Part shown: piece after piece, positions 31,513 to 44,107 of the stretch | Position numbering within the stretch: position 1 is the stretch's first letter | Layout of the letters: each line of letters starts with the position of its first letter | Assembly: GCA_025531455.1 (NCBI GenBank) | Contig: JAMYHL010000003.1 | Location: 372,001 to 436,000 of the forward strand | Direction of reading: 5' to 3' | Length of the DNA stretch: 64,000 nt | Source: Apiotrichum sp. Y4204 | Lineage: Eukaryota > Basidiomycota > Tremellomycetes > Trichosporonales > Trichosporonaceae | Program-made: the position numbers and the translations under genes | The notes under the pieces: model-generated | What the model was told of the DNA's origin: nothing | What the model saw: only the letters and a program-made list of their open reading frames with translations | The model's database searches: none

Positions 31513-32354
31513 TCACATGCAGATCCTGTAAGTGATGTATCTGTCGCGTGAGCACTTGCTTCAGGGGTCGAGTAGCTGTTCACTCACCGTCCGGCCGTCT
31601 CACTCGAACGCTCAATGCGCATGACCTGTCCCCTACGCATTCCGTAGTAGCGCGCAACAGGGTCGGTGATGAGGATACGCGGCAGCTGCGTGTCCTTGAG
31701 ACGGTAACGCTTGATGAGCGCCGACTTCTCCTCGGGAGTCATGATCGTGTGCTTGGGAACCAGGAAATGCTTGGTGATGTTGACAAGCAGGTCCGCCTCG
31801 GCAAAGTCCTCGAGGTGGTACTCGGACTGCATCTCCACGAGCGTCTTCTTTGCTGCAGCCGACATCTTCTCCGTCCAGATGATGATGCCGCGTTTTGCGC
31901 CAACGCCGTCAAGCGAAGTGATGAATCTGCAGTCAGCATATGATAGCTCGACAGTTCGCAGATTTCAAACGTACCCCTTCATCGCCGCCTTGGACACATT
32001 CTTCTCAGAGCAGAAGTAGACGTATATCCTGTCGCGCGCGTCGTCCTTGTGGTTGGCGTGGAAGGCCATCCGTCCACGGCTGAGAGTGTAAGCAACGTGT
32101 GTCCAATCTCCGCCCTTTCTCCATCTTCCAGTATCCAGATTACGCACTCGACGCTTCCACCACCGCCGAACATGTCCTTGAACTCGTCAAAGCTGATGTT
32201 GATCTCGTAGTCCGCGACCTCGTAGCCCTGCGACGGTCAGCTCCGCACACAAAGAAGCAGCTGCGCCAGCACATACGCGATCACGAATCATCTCGTGCAC
32301 AGTCTTGGACACACGCCACAGACGGGCAAGCTCGCGGTCCGCCTCGAGCGACAT
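31513..32354 (-). CDS. RPB5: DNA-directed RNA polymerases I, II and III subunit RPABC1 (Rpb5)
   Basis: Five exons (32277-32354, 32148-32227, 31975-32079, 31588-31926, 31513-31540) give 209 aa, close to the 215 aa of yeast Rpb5. It is a shared subunit of all three nuclear polymerases and forms part of the lower jaw that grips downstream DNA. The N-terminal jaw domain begins MSLEADRELARLWRVSKTV and contains GSVDRGRMAFHANH. The C-terminal assembly domain is the archaeal-RpoH-like part: LVNITKHFLVPKHTIMT, LPRILITDPVARYYGM, RRGQVMRIERSSETAGR and, from the last 28-nt exon, YITYRICM. Splice choice is fixed by this conserved ending. It shares a 748-bp divergent promoter with the ABC transporter. Confidence 0.96.
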
Positions 32355-33102
32355 TGTGGGTGGAGGTTGACGAAGGGGGAGGGTGGAGGGAGGGATGCGA
32401 TGGGCTCGACGGCGAGAGATGGGACGTGCGCAGACGCTAGCGACGGACTACTCGATCACCTAGACGGATCGAGTGTTTTGGTAGCGAGATGGACGAGTCG
32501 GATGGCCGCCAGTGAAGATTAGATGATGAGCTCAAAGGTAATGTTGTGGTGCAGTGATCTTTTGATCGAGAATGATGATGGTGACAAAAAGTGGACAATC
32601 TTGAACAAGGAGTGCTTCAAAAGCGGAAACCTTGTGGTGCACGCCTAAGGCTTTGCAGGCCTAGTTCCAATCTTATAAATATGAATTTTTTTGGGGCCCC
32701 ACCCTCTGGTCCTCCCTGGCTGAATGGTTTTACGTCACGCGTCGGTAGGTTGTGGATATCCTTGGACACCCTTGGTGCATTCTTTCTGTTTGGCTAGCGC
32801 GCCGCCGACCTGACCGATCGACTGAGGTCGACTATTGCGTCGTCGCTTCCAGCCGATGGTACCCATATGGGTCAATGTTAACCCCTTTCTGTTGTTTTCG
32901 CTATCCTCCTCATCAATTATCAGCACAGCACAGCAAGGCCATCAGTAGCCGCCGTTGTGCATTCACCCTTTCGTCTGTTGCGTCTTCGACTCGCACCTGG
33001 GAGACTGCTGCCTACGCTGAAGCACGAACCACCATAAAGCCTCCCGGCAGCTGAGCCGGCGCACTATCTCATCCTCGACAGTTGCCGTCAGCAAAAGCCA
33101 CC
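32355..33102. promoter_or_regulatory. Divergent promoter between RPB5 and the ABC transporter
   Basis: No gene lies here. CTTATAAATATG at about 32670 is the clearest TATA-like element, some 430 nt before the ABC start; the RPB5 side shows none. The leader just before 33103 ends in AAAAGCCACCATGG, a strong start context. Confidence 0.55.
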
Positions 33103-36100
33103 ATGGAAGCAGTGAGTCGAGCGCTTTCGCGTCCTTCTGACCGCAGCCCATAGTTGATGAGCTTGTGCCATATGGCACACTTCAGCTCCTCCGTACGGGG
33201 ATTGCACTGGGCTTGATTGTCGTTCAAGAGCTGTATCGTTTGCCCGGCCTCCATACCTTCCTCTCACGATGGACCACCGATACTATTCCTCTCGCCGATG
33301 TGCCTGGAGACGTTGACGAGGCCGAAGTGGAAAAGAAGGTGAAGGAGTTCCAGCCCCCGTCACTCATCAACTTGATGCTCGTCTTCCTTACCGGTCTTGA
33401 ACTCCTTGCCTGGACGATTGTCTTTGGCGATCAGCTCTCTATTGTCCTCAACATCGATAACCCCAGCTACGACGCGAAGAAGGCGACGAAGTATGCCGCG
33501 GGAATGATTCTTGTCTGGGTAAGTGGTGTATGAATGGTCCGTGTGTTTTGCCACTCACCTCTCAGCTTCGCCTTCTCTTCGACACCAGCCTCCGTCGCCC
33601 GAAGACCATTCCGTGGGGCGCAATCTGGACCTACATTGCCCTTGGTACTATCAGCACTCTAGTGCTATGTGTCGCGGGATATACACGAATGGTGGAGGGT
33701 GCCTTCCCTGCCTGGGCCACTCCCGAGGATCTCGTTCTTGAGGCCTGCAACCTCGCTGTTACGCTTGCTCTCACGCTCCTCGCCGGATGTCTCCGTTTCA
33801 ATTCGCCCTTGGTCCTCGCTCGAGCTGTGAGTGACCACCCGGAGAACATACTAACTTCAGGGTGTCTTGGGCAAAGACGACGTTGTCACGCTATGGCAGT
33901 GGGTCACGTTCTCGTGGATGAGCCCCTTCATCGCACAGGCAACGGTCCGTGAGCTCGAACCTTCTGATCTCCCTGTCCTGTCGCGTACCATGCAAAGCAG
34001 AATCACCTTCAACAAGTTCCAGGACACCAAAGCGGCAAAGCTGTTGTGGAGAATTGCAAAGGCGAATCGTCTCGACATCTCTGTGGACATTGGCCTTACG
34101 ATAGTGTCGGTGTTCCTCAATTATCTTGGTCCTCGCTTCCTGCAGCAAATTCTGTGAGCTAACCAAATCATATATAGCTGACATCAGACTGAGTATCGAA
34201 ACGGCTCGCGATGTCAGGAAGCCCGACTCCGAGCGGAGCTCTGCCCTTGCCTTGGCTTACATGTTCGCAATTCTGGCTCTCACCGCGAGTCTTCTGAAGG
34301 CTGTGTCCGACCTTTTCCATCTTTGGCATTCACGTCGCGGATACGTTCGCATCAATGCCGAACTTATTGCCTCCATCTACGACAAGGCCCTTCGCCGCAA
34401 GGACGCGTCCGGTGTCATTGGAGAAAAGGAAGATCAGAGCGAGGAAGACACGAAGGACAAGGACGGGAAGAAGGAACCCAAGAAGAGCAATGCCGACACG
34501 GGCAAGGTGGTGAACCTCATGTCTGGAGACGCCAGTCGGTGGGTGTCTTGCACTGGTGGTCGCTGACGATTAGTATCGCCAATACCATCGGCTTCATGTA
34601 CTACATCGTCTCGAGCCCTATCGAGATAATCATCGCGTCGGTCTTCCTCTACAGCCTCCTCGGTTGGTCCGCTTTCACAGGCATAATCGTCCTCGTTGTC
34701 GCCACTCCCCTCAACTCTTGGGTCTCGAACAGGAGTCTCAAAATCCACAAAAAGATGCTCAAGGCTCGTGACAAGCGTATTTCCGTCATGAACGAGCTCA
34801 TCGGTGCCATTACCTTCATCAAGTTCTTTGCGTGGACGGACAAGTGGAAGAAGCGCGCTGTCGATGCTCGTGCGAATGAGCTCAAGCTTGAAGTTCGCAG
34901 CATTATCAACGGCTTGATGTTCTCTTTGATTTGGGCGCTTGTTCCCATTCTTGTTACCCTCTGCGCCTTCTTCTCCTACGTGGTCATCGCCAAGAAGGAG
35001 CTCACCGTTGCTGTGGCCTTCACCTCCATCTCGCTATTCAGCATGCTTCGAATGCCGCTGAACGCCATTCCCATGTTCTGGGTGTGGATCTTGCAGGCGT
35101 TCGTCTCCGTGGGGCGTGTCGACGACTTCCTGGCTGAGGAGGAGGTTCCCGACTGGGTGTCTACCTTGAAGCGCAAGGACACCCATCCCAACGGTCCGAC
35201 CAAGATTGGGTTCGAGAAGGCAACCCTGCGCTGGAACTCCGGAAAGCAAGGCGAGGATGCAGCTCCGGATGCCGCCAGCACCCAGCCCTCCGAAGCGGCC
35301 GAATCCTCAACTGCAGTCTCGATTGAGGAAGTCTTCGAGCTGGCGGACATCAACGTCAACTTCCCCATCGGCAAGCTGACCGTCATCACTGGACCCACAG
35401 GTGCGGGTAAAACTGCAATGCTCACTGGCCTTCTCGGCGAGATGGACTTGGTCTCAGGAAAGACCTTCCTTCCGAAATATCTGGCCGACATCGACCCGGC
35501 AACTGGTCTTCGTAACTCGGTCGCATACGCAGCCCAGACTCCTTGGCTGCAGCAACAATCTATCAAGGAGAACATCCTGTTTGGAGAGCACCTTGACGAG
35601 GATCGCTACGAGGCAGTGGTGGATGCCTGCGCCTTGTAAGTCAGGCTCGTTTTGCTATAGCTGACAGTAGGCGCACAGACTTTGACATACTGGAGGATGG
35701 AGACGAGACTGAAATCGGTGCTAAGGGTGTAAGTGGATGACCGTAGAATTTGGATTGTGCTGACAACTAGGTCTCCCTCAGTGGTGGACAGAAAGCCCGT
35801 GTAGCACTTGCACGTGCCGTGTACTCGTACACACAGCACGTGCTTCTTGATGACCCTCTCGCCGCTGTTGACTCGCACACCGCGAAGCATCTCGTCGACG
35901 AGTGCCTCAGTGGCCCTCTTCTCAAGGGCCGCACAGTGGTGAGTGAACAGAGGCCCCACATAGGAGAAGTTAGCTGACCCCAACAGATTCTTGTGTCCCA
36001 CCATCTCGACCTCCTTGTCCCCACTGCGGACTACATCGTCCGTATCCTCGATGGCCGTGTTGATTGCCAAGGCACTTGCAAGGAGCTCCGCGATGCGGGA

Positions 36101-38613
36101 GAGCTGGCTGGCATTGTGGCTGTCGAGGAGGCGACTGCCCTTAAGGTCGAGCCCGTTCAGGCCGAGAACCTGGAAGACGTTGTCGATGCCGGGGAGGACA
36201 GTGGCAAGAAAAAGGGAAAGAAGAAGGGCCCAGGACGCAAGCTCATCAAGGACGAGGAACGCGCAGTGGGCAACGTCAAGTTCAGCACCTACATGTACTA
36301 CATCAAATCTGCCACTCTGATCACTTGGGTCATCTGGCTCATTATCCTGGTCTTCTCGCAGCTCACCAGCGTTGGTGAATCGCTGTGGCTCAAGTTCTGG
36401 GGTGAGGCGTACAAGATCCGCACGGACTCGCTCCTCTCGTTCTTCCGTTTCGCTGGCATTGCCACGTCTCCCGAGCATCACCTTCCTTCCGACTACCGCC
36501 ACAACTTCATCTACCATGGCCCTCAGGCTGTCTCCAATATCACTTCGCCGTCGTTCACCATTCAGGGCATCGACGCTCAGGCAATCCTTCCTAATCCGCC
36601 AGCTGCGACCCACCCTGGCTACTACCTTACTGGCTATACAATCATTGTGCTGGCAAGTGCTCTGATCACAGTTCTGTCGTCAATGGTCGCCTCGTGGGGC
36701 GGTTACCTTGCTGCAAAGAAGATCCACAATGAGCTGCTCGACTCGGTGCTCGGTGGCACAATTCGCTTCTTCAACACCACACCGCTTGGCCGCATTCTGA
36801 ATCGCTTCTCCAAAGATGTTGAGACGGTCGATGGCAACCTTGGCTCTAACATTCGCACAATGGTAACCATGGTGGCTTCATTGGCTGCACGTCTCTTCCT
36901 TGTGGTTTGGTTGATTCCCGCGTTCCTCCTCCCTGCTGCGATTATCAGCTACATCTACTATTCGTACACGGTGGTGTATTTGCGCACTGGCCGCAGCCTG
37001 CGTCGATTGGAAGCCACTCTTCGCTCACCCATTTTCTCTGGATTCGCCGAGCTCCTTGATGGCGTTATCTCGGTTCGCGCGTTTGGCGCAGAGAGTCGAT
37101 TCTTTGAGAGGCTTTGCTCGCAGGTCGACCAGTCGAACAGCGCTCACTACTACTATTGGATGACGAACCGCTGGGTAAGTGATCATTTGGGAGCTATCTA
37201 ACCACAGCTTCTTCTTCGCTTCGATGCTCTGGGCGGCTTGTCTGTGTTTATCACCACCATTCTGCTGCTCCAGAACGCCAAATCGTCTGACGGAGCTGCG
37301 GGAGTTGCCATTACGTCGGCACAAGGCTTTGTCATGTCGTGCTACTGGCTCTCGCGTTTCTGGGGTGAACTCGAAATGTCGATGAACAGCGTGGAACGCA
37401 TTGAAGAGTACCTTGACATTCCTCAGGAACCGCCGGCCATCATCAAGAACCATCGTCCCCCGGCTTACTGGCCGTCGTACTCTACCAACGAAGCCTTTAT
37501 TCGGGCGGAGGATGTTGAGATCAAGTACGCCCCTGACCTGCCGACGGTGTTCAAGGGCTCCTTTGAGATTAAGGCCGGCGAGAAGATTGGCCTCATCGGA
37601 CGCACGGGCTCAGGCAAGTCGACGCTTGCCATGTCTTTGCTGCGGTTCATCGACCCCGCAAGCGGCAAGCTTATTCTTGACGGCATTGATATTACGACCA
37701 TCGGTGTGGACGATCTCCGTTCGCGGATCACGTACATTCCGCAGGACGCCGTGCTGTTCTCGGGAACTGTGCGCGACAATCTGGATCCATTCAACGAGCA
37801 CACTGATGCTGACCTCCTTGACGCCCTGGTGCGTGTTCGTCTTATTATCAATGACGGCACGCCTGCCCGTAGCGGGAGGGCCAGTGCTGCAGCAAGCGGT
37901 GCGGCGACACCGTCAACTTCTGCACCTCAGCCACCTGTCAACCCGCGTTTGGTGCAGATAGCCGCTGAGGATGCTGCCAAGGGTGACGTCTCGCGAGGAA
38001 CGTCTACACCGCGTGTGCACATCACACTCAACTCGGAGGTTTCGGCGGGCGGCGCCAACTTTTCCCAGGGCCAGCGTCAGTTGGTCGCCATGGCCCGTGC
38101 TCTACTGCGCCGGTCGAATCTTATTGTGAGCTTCTAAGGACCTTCACCAAGCTGACCAGCAGATCATGGACGAGGCCACCGCTTCTGTCGACTTTGCCAC
38201 GGACGAAGCCATCCAGACGGCTATCCGCAGCGAGTTCAAGGAGAGCACCCTGCTCACGATTGCGCATCGACTGTCATCGGTCATTGACTATGACCGCCTG
38301 CTCGTGCTTGCGGACGGCACCGTCGCCGAGTTTGACACGCCCATCGTGAGTAACCTGTGCGAGCAAGACCACTCTCCAAGTGGCATACCACGGCGTCTTT
38401 CCCAAAATTTTTCGCTAACACTTGTAGAACCTTCTGCGCCAGGAGTCGTCGCTGTTCAAGTCCCTGTGCCAGAAGTCTGGCAAATACAACGAGCTCTACC
38501 GGGCGGCGGAGAAGAAGGAGAAGGGTACCGCCCCTGAGGCGAGCGGCAGCGGCAGTGACGCCGATGCCAAAGCTGACGCGGACTCCAAGGCCGACAATAA
38601 GCCCGATGCCTGA
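33103..38613 (+). CDS. ABCC-subfamily full-length ABC transporter (MRP/Ybt1-like)
   Basis: Twelve exons (33103-33111, 33147-33518, 33566-33826, 33861-34153, 34188-34538, 34574-35635, 35671-35728, 35771-35938, 35987-37174, 37208-38125, 38163-38345, 38428-38613) give 1682 aa. The order is an N-terminal TMD0-like bundle, TMD1, NBD1, TMD2, NBD2, as in vacuolar Ybt1/Bpt1-type exporters of conjugates and bile-salt-like anions. NBD1: Walker A GPTGAGKT (about residue 701), signature LSGGQK, Walker [11 protein letters not shown] with Asp at the catalytic Glu site, the usual ABCC asymmetry. NBD2: Walker [27 protein letters not shown], signature FSQGQRQL, Walker [13 protein letters not shown]-loop TIAHRL. 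NBD2 has an extra low-complexity insert of about 60 residues (near 1471-1535). A charged Lys/Glu loop follows TMD1's early helices (34430-34500). Exon 1 is only 9 nt (Met-Glu-Ala). Likely vacuolar; substrate unknown. Confidence 0.93.
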
Positions 38614-41600
38614 TGACAGATAGAACGGCAGAGAGCTGCCAGCTGTTAGTTTTCATATACCAGTTATACCACATGGACTGCTTTTTGCTTCGTATCAAGG
38701 TAACGGCGGTCGTCGAGGTCGCCTGCCTGACAGGGCCTCCACCGTGGTACATCTAATCTTCCTAATCTCATTCCTGACCTATAGAAGGATTCGCCTCACG
38801 TGTCCAGGTCTGGGCTTGGTCGGCTCGATCGGCTCGGCGATCGGGATCTGCGACCCTCAAAAACCATCGCAAATCCCGCATCCCGGAAACCGCGTCGCGT
38901 TCGTCGCCATCATCGCACAATCCAGGACATATTGACAGAGCCGTCCCGCCGCGGCACAGTAACTTGGCGTGCGTATCCGTATCCTCGACAACTGCCGCGA
39001 CGAACCATCTGCCGAGCCGGCAGATAGTCCGGGAGGGAGCGTTTCGGGGCTCCCCGAGAGTGGGCATGTGGCGGTGCCTCAATCAGACAGCCCCAGAACT
39101 TCAATCAGTGTGTACTCCTCAACAATGCCCAGTCCCCAGCAGCAACAGCAGCAACGTGTCTGTTCATCAACAAACGCTTACTCACGCCCATCGCGTCGAC
39201 GCGGACAAAGACGCATTGCGTCGAACGCGGACAAAGACATTCAATGCCAAGCCGGGCGTGCCAAAGCGGCCTCTCCTGCCCACTGTGGCGCGCCAAGACA
39301 ACGCAAGACTGCCCTCGTTGCCAGCTCCTAGCTCCTAGCTCCTCTGGTAACTGCTAGCTGCTAGCTGGCTGGCCCCCTTGCCATGCGCCATGTTCCACTC
39401 TCCTATCAGGCCGGGATACAGCGTTCCTACACATCACGTGCTTTCGCACCTCGGGGATGGGCTGGACGCCGGCTGCTGCGCGTGGCGTCCCGATCTCTGT
39501 CTGTGGCGCCCTCATGTGTTCTACAGCCTAGGTGTTTGCGGTTCGGCTCGTTTCGAGCACCTCTCTTTCCCATGTTGCTCTGGTGTTTTGGGCTGCGGCG
39601 AGTTAGCACCCAGCACCTCCGGCCCCCTGACCCGGAGGCGATCTGATCACCACCGGCTGTCGGTACCGGCTCTTTAGGGGACAAGTATGCCTGTGGTGGG
39701 GAATGGCGGCGGGCGCCGCGGCCATGCTCGCCAATCAAAAGGGTATCTCTCGCGCCCACCCGATTCGCTATCGCGATGTGGGCCTGGCAGTGGGCAGGGA
39801 ACAAGTAGTAAGCAATGTTGATCCAGAGGACCAGTAAGCATACACCAAGGCGCGCGCGTTTGCTTGGTAGAAGGCCAGACGGTCCAACACAGATCCCGAT
39901 TGAGAAAAGCATCAACCTAACATGGCAGCATTCTGTGTGCTAACTGACACTCCGCGTGGATCGAATCCGCTTGCCGCTCACTGTTGATAGGCAACCACGA
40001 GGGGACGCGCAGAGGGCACGCGATACCGCACATGTCATGCCCTGCGCACGGTCCGTTGGCCGCGGGTGGATACTGATTGCGGTGCGGGTTGCGATCATGC
40101 GATACGAGCCTCAATCCATCAATCAATCCTGAAGCGCTGAGACAGCGACAGAGACACCGTGCATGTGCCGCTTCGGGGCTGGACACATGGCGGCGCTCGG
40201 ACCGAGGTGGGGAGCTGGGAAGCGCATATCTGATAGAGAAGAGGTGGGCAGATCGCCAATCTCGAGCTATTGCCAGGTTACTGATCCAACGATCGACTGG
40301 TTTACCCTCATTAATCACCCTGGCCGCTCACTGCCGCTGGAATCAGTCGGATCTTTAGTGTGGCAGGGACAGGGACATGGGAGATGAGCCAGGGCTAGCG
40401 TCTCTTCCATACTCTCCGTACTTTGTGTACTCCCTTGGGCTGACTTCCACCACATCTCTCCCTGCAGATGTGGAATGTGCATGTCATCTCTACCCTTGAT
40501 GGCGTGCGATCACCATTCCACAAGTAATATGTACCACGGGGGAAATATTGCACTATCACTATATCCGTAGAGGTCGAGCTCCGGGTTTCCGGAACGGACA
40601 TTGCAAAGTGCGCCACAGACAGGCGGCAAGCGGCAAGTGGCTACGAGTGCCATGCCGCAGGAGAGGATTGCACAGGCAGGAACTGGCAGCCACAGGTGGC
40701 ATGGCATAGAGTTCCACACGGTCGAGTTATCGGGCATCACGGGCGGCGGCGTCGGTCTGGTCTGGACTGAATTACGCGCTACATACCGACTAGCCGCGGG
40801 GACTTGTTCGGGCCGCGGCGGCGGGGACATGGTACGGCTGTTGATTGCGGTGTCAGCGAGTGAGCGACCTCCACTCGCTCAGCGGGCACGCTACGCCGAG
40901 ACTATCGCTCGCTGTGCCGCTAGCTCGTTGATCGTGTTGATCGTGAGCGTTACTCGTGGTGTGTTCGCCGTTTCGCACGCAGTGTCATTGGCCGGCAGGG
41001 GCGGGCTACGGCTGATTTACCGGCGCCATGGCCGCCTGGGACAGCCCCGGTTGAGCGGATGGGCGAATCCGCCAGTCACAGTCTCGCATGTTCTCGCCCT
41101 CAGATTTACACCTGCGGCACCTGCGGCCTGAGACCTGCGAGATTCCGTACTCGCCGGGACTGCTGTGGAATGGAAATGGAACTGGGAATGGAAACGTCGA
41201 TCAGGTGTGCGATCTTGCGAATGATGCGTGCGATGGGCGGTGAGTGCCGCACTCTGCCCTGTGGCTGCCACATCTCAAGCCCTTTGCGACTTTGCGACGT
41301 GGCAGTCTCGGCGCCCTATCCGCCCTCACTCGTACACGAAGCTTTCGGCACGCTGCCGGCCGCCGCGGCATCCATCTAGGCGGCATCCATTTAGGTACAG
41401 TGGGGAAGTGCAGCACATGCAGCCAGCTTATTAACCGAGACGTGAGGTCAACTTGGAAACCATATTCAAAAGAAGCAGCATGTGTTCGGAAGAATGTCGC
41501 TAAAATAAAGGCAGCCTGCAGCCCTGTGACCTGTGTTGGTCCCTCATGTCCAGCTGCTCCCCTCCAGGGCCCGGTAACTGATGGCGGGCTTTATTCACTA

Positions 41601-43961
41601 TAACCTAACCCACATGTTTGCCCTAGCAGCACGAATCGGGTCCCTGGGCAGCTGCCGCCATCTTGCCGTCCTGCATTACATCCGTTCGGCGTCGGCGATC
41701 CCGTTCCGAGAAAATAGCCACCAAAAAAGTGTGAGATCTCCCACAGAAATCAGAATACATTCTGGTCACACCCGGTCTCGGATATGTAGCCGCCCAGCAC
41801 CCAATCCAAAGCAAGCATCCCAAACATGCGGGACGATGCCGCCAGCTGATCGCGCCAAGAAGCAGCCGCCGCCGCCGCATGCACTCACAGCGCTGGGCGT
41901 GGAAGTGGAGGGAGATGGACAATGACCATGTGTGATGCCAGCAAGACCCCGAGACTGTGCCGCTGGCCTTGGCCTTGTGGATGTCGCGGATATGTCGGAT
42001 AGGCACGAACTCTGTTGAAGGGAAGGGAAGAGTTGTTGGCCCAGCCCCCTGTGTGTTCACCTTGGGTCCCCGCGTTGCCCTCTCAGCGAAACCCCTGGTT
42101 CTTGGCCCCTGGGATCCCTGCGATCGTCAGTTCAATGTGTGTGTGCCCCGCTTCATGGGGAGAACATGAGCGAAAGGGCCCCGGGCCCCGGCATGATGTG
42201 GAGAAAAGTATGCGTGCCTCCCAAAGCAGAAGAGTTCCAAGCCCCCCCTCTCCGGCGTCCGCCGCACGGCCTTGCTTGCCCCGAACCGACGGAGGTTCCA
42301 GTTGCAGCCATGCGCCTGGTCGTTGGTATGCATGGTATTTACACCTCGTCACATGCCTGGAGCAATAACAAGCTGGAAGCGTCATGATGCACACACTCGC
42401 TAGCTAGCGCGTTGAGCGAGAAGAGCGAGGGCAGATGACCCGTGTCCTCGGTTCTTTTCTGTCCCGCATAAACCACCATCTCGCAATCTCCACCGATCCA
42501 CCCAACCCAAAAGGCGGCAGCCGAGGGGCGCTCGCCGCAGGCACGCACACATGGGCAGAGCACCTGTTCCGGCTCGTCCCCACCTGGTTGCAGCAGTACC
42601 CGTCGCCTTGCCGCGTTACCGGGACGTAGTCTTGGCTCTGTGTCTGGGGTCGCGCGCGCGGTCTTGGCTCGCCCAGTGCGCCCAGTGACGGTCGTCGGCA
42701 GCGCTCGGTCGCGCGCTCGTGTCCCGCGGAATACATCATGATGCCCTCACACTGATCGTCCCCAACGTGCCTAGCCGTCAATTGGATGCGATAGCCACAG
42801 GATCGCGATGTTGGATGTTGGTCTGTATTTACTTTACATTCAACGCGGTAACAGACGGCACCTGCATAGATATGATGCATGATGAATACTGCGTCAAATG
42901 GACCATGGTGTCTATCTGTGCTTGCTGATTCAATACTCGCTGCAAGATCTTGCGCGCGGCATTCCACATATCCATGCCGCGGAGATAAATGTCAGACGGC
43001 GAGCGACCCGAACGGGCTATTGGTTGGCTAGTAGGTTACGGGCGCTGTCTTCCTGTCCGGAATATCTGGGTCTTTGGGCGGTATGTATACTTCACTGCAG
43101 CTGCTATGAGATGTGATGCGGTGCGATGCGGCGAGGTTCCCATACGCATTCGCCCATGGCCCATTTGCACGTTGTAAGCTTGGAGGCCCCGCAGGCTGCA
43201 GGTGAAGGAGGCAAAGCCAATTCCCGATCGGCGTCCCTGGCCCGCCTGGCGCGAGGCGGAGGAGAGCGGAGGAGGGAACGGCAGAGAACCCGGAGGGGGC
43301 GCGGCATGTCTAAAAAAAAGACTCGGGTGATCGCCTAGTGATCGCTGTTGCACTAGTAACACTAGCGAGAGGGGAAGAAAGGGGCAAGGGCGCAAGGGGG
43401 AGGGGGGCCAGAAGAGGGGGGCCAGACTAGCAGAATGTGTACGTGAGACGATCTCGAGATACTCACCAACTACCGAGTCGGACGGAGAGAGAGAGCTAAG
43501 AGAGCCAAGAAGAGCAGAGCACAAGAGCTGCAGACCAGAGGCCAGAGGATGACATGCTGGAAGCTGGGCACTCACCCATCGGCACGGAATGGGAAGAACA
43601 CCTCGGTCCTCTCTTCCGCGCTTCCCTGGCCAGGTCATCAGCTCGCCAGCTTCGAATTCAAAGATTTCTCCCCTCTTCACGCGCAGAGTAGGCTACAGAG
43701 AGCCAGAAGAGGCTTCCAGACCCCGGGCATCTGCGCGGCGCGCGGCGCGCGGCGTCCCCCCTTTGGTATGGCAGTCGCTTAACAAGGCTGATTTCCCCAC
43801 GACCGCAATCAGCTGAACGTTTCGGCACCACGGCGGCGGCAGCCAGACCCAGACCCTGGTCTGTTCTGCCTCAGCTGCCCGACATTACCCTCCCTCTGGC
43901 CTTGCCCCTTGACAGTCCTCTTGGCCGCTTGCCAACTCGCTTCAACGCCTCTGGCCATCAG
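38614..43961. other. Gene-poor region downstream of the ABC transporter
   Basis: About 5.3 kb without a supported gene on either strand. Frames are short and of chance composition; no splice chain or motif is visible. It starts with the 3' UTR of the ABC transporter and includes small simple repeats (one at 39322-39342, GCTAGCT-rich to 39372). Confidence 0.5.
39322..39342. repeat. Three tandem copies of AGCTCCT
   Basis: A perfect 7-bp tandem repeat, followed directly by overlapping GCTAGCT/AGCTGG units to about 39372. Confidence 0.8.
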
Positions 43962-44107
43962 GCGCGCGCGCGCGCGCCCACCCCCACGTCCCCCCCCACA
44001 TCTCCGGCTTTGAGCACATGGGCATCACCTGCAGTCCCAGCCGGAGCGCACATGCACACACAGACATACATGCACATACTGCACCCACACACAGACACCC
44101 ACATACA
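43962..44107. repeat. (GC)n tract followed by CA-rich tract
   Basis: About 17 nt of strictly alternating GC (43962-43978) is followed by C-rich DNA and then a CA/ACAC-rich stretch (44049-44107). Alternating purine-pyrimidine DNA of this kind can adopt Z-form. It lies about 1.2 kb upstream of the bHLH start codon. Confidence 0.7.

Noticed and set aside
35606..36613. Minus-strand frame of 335 codons
   Set aside because: It is a shadow of ABC transporter exons 8 and 9, with no independent motif.
43036..43680. Minus-strand frame of 214 codons in the gene-poor block
   Set aside because: Pro/Leu/Ser-rich chance frame without motif, and purine-rich plus-strand DNA explains its openness.
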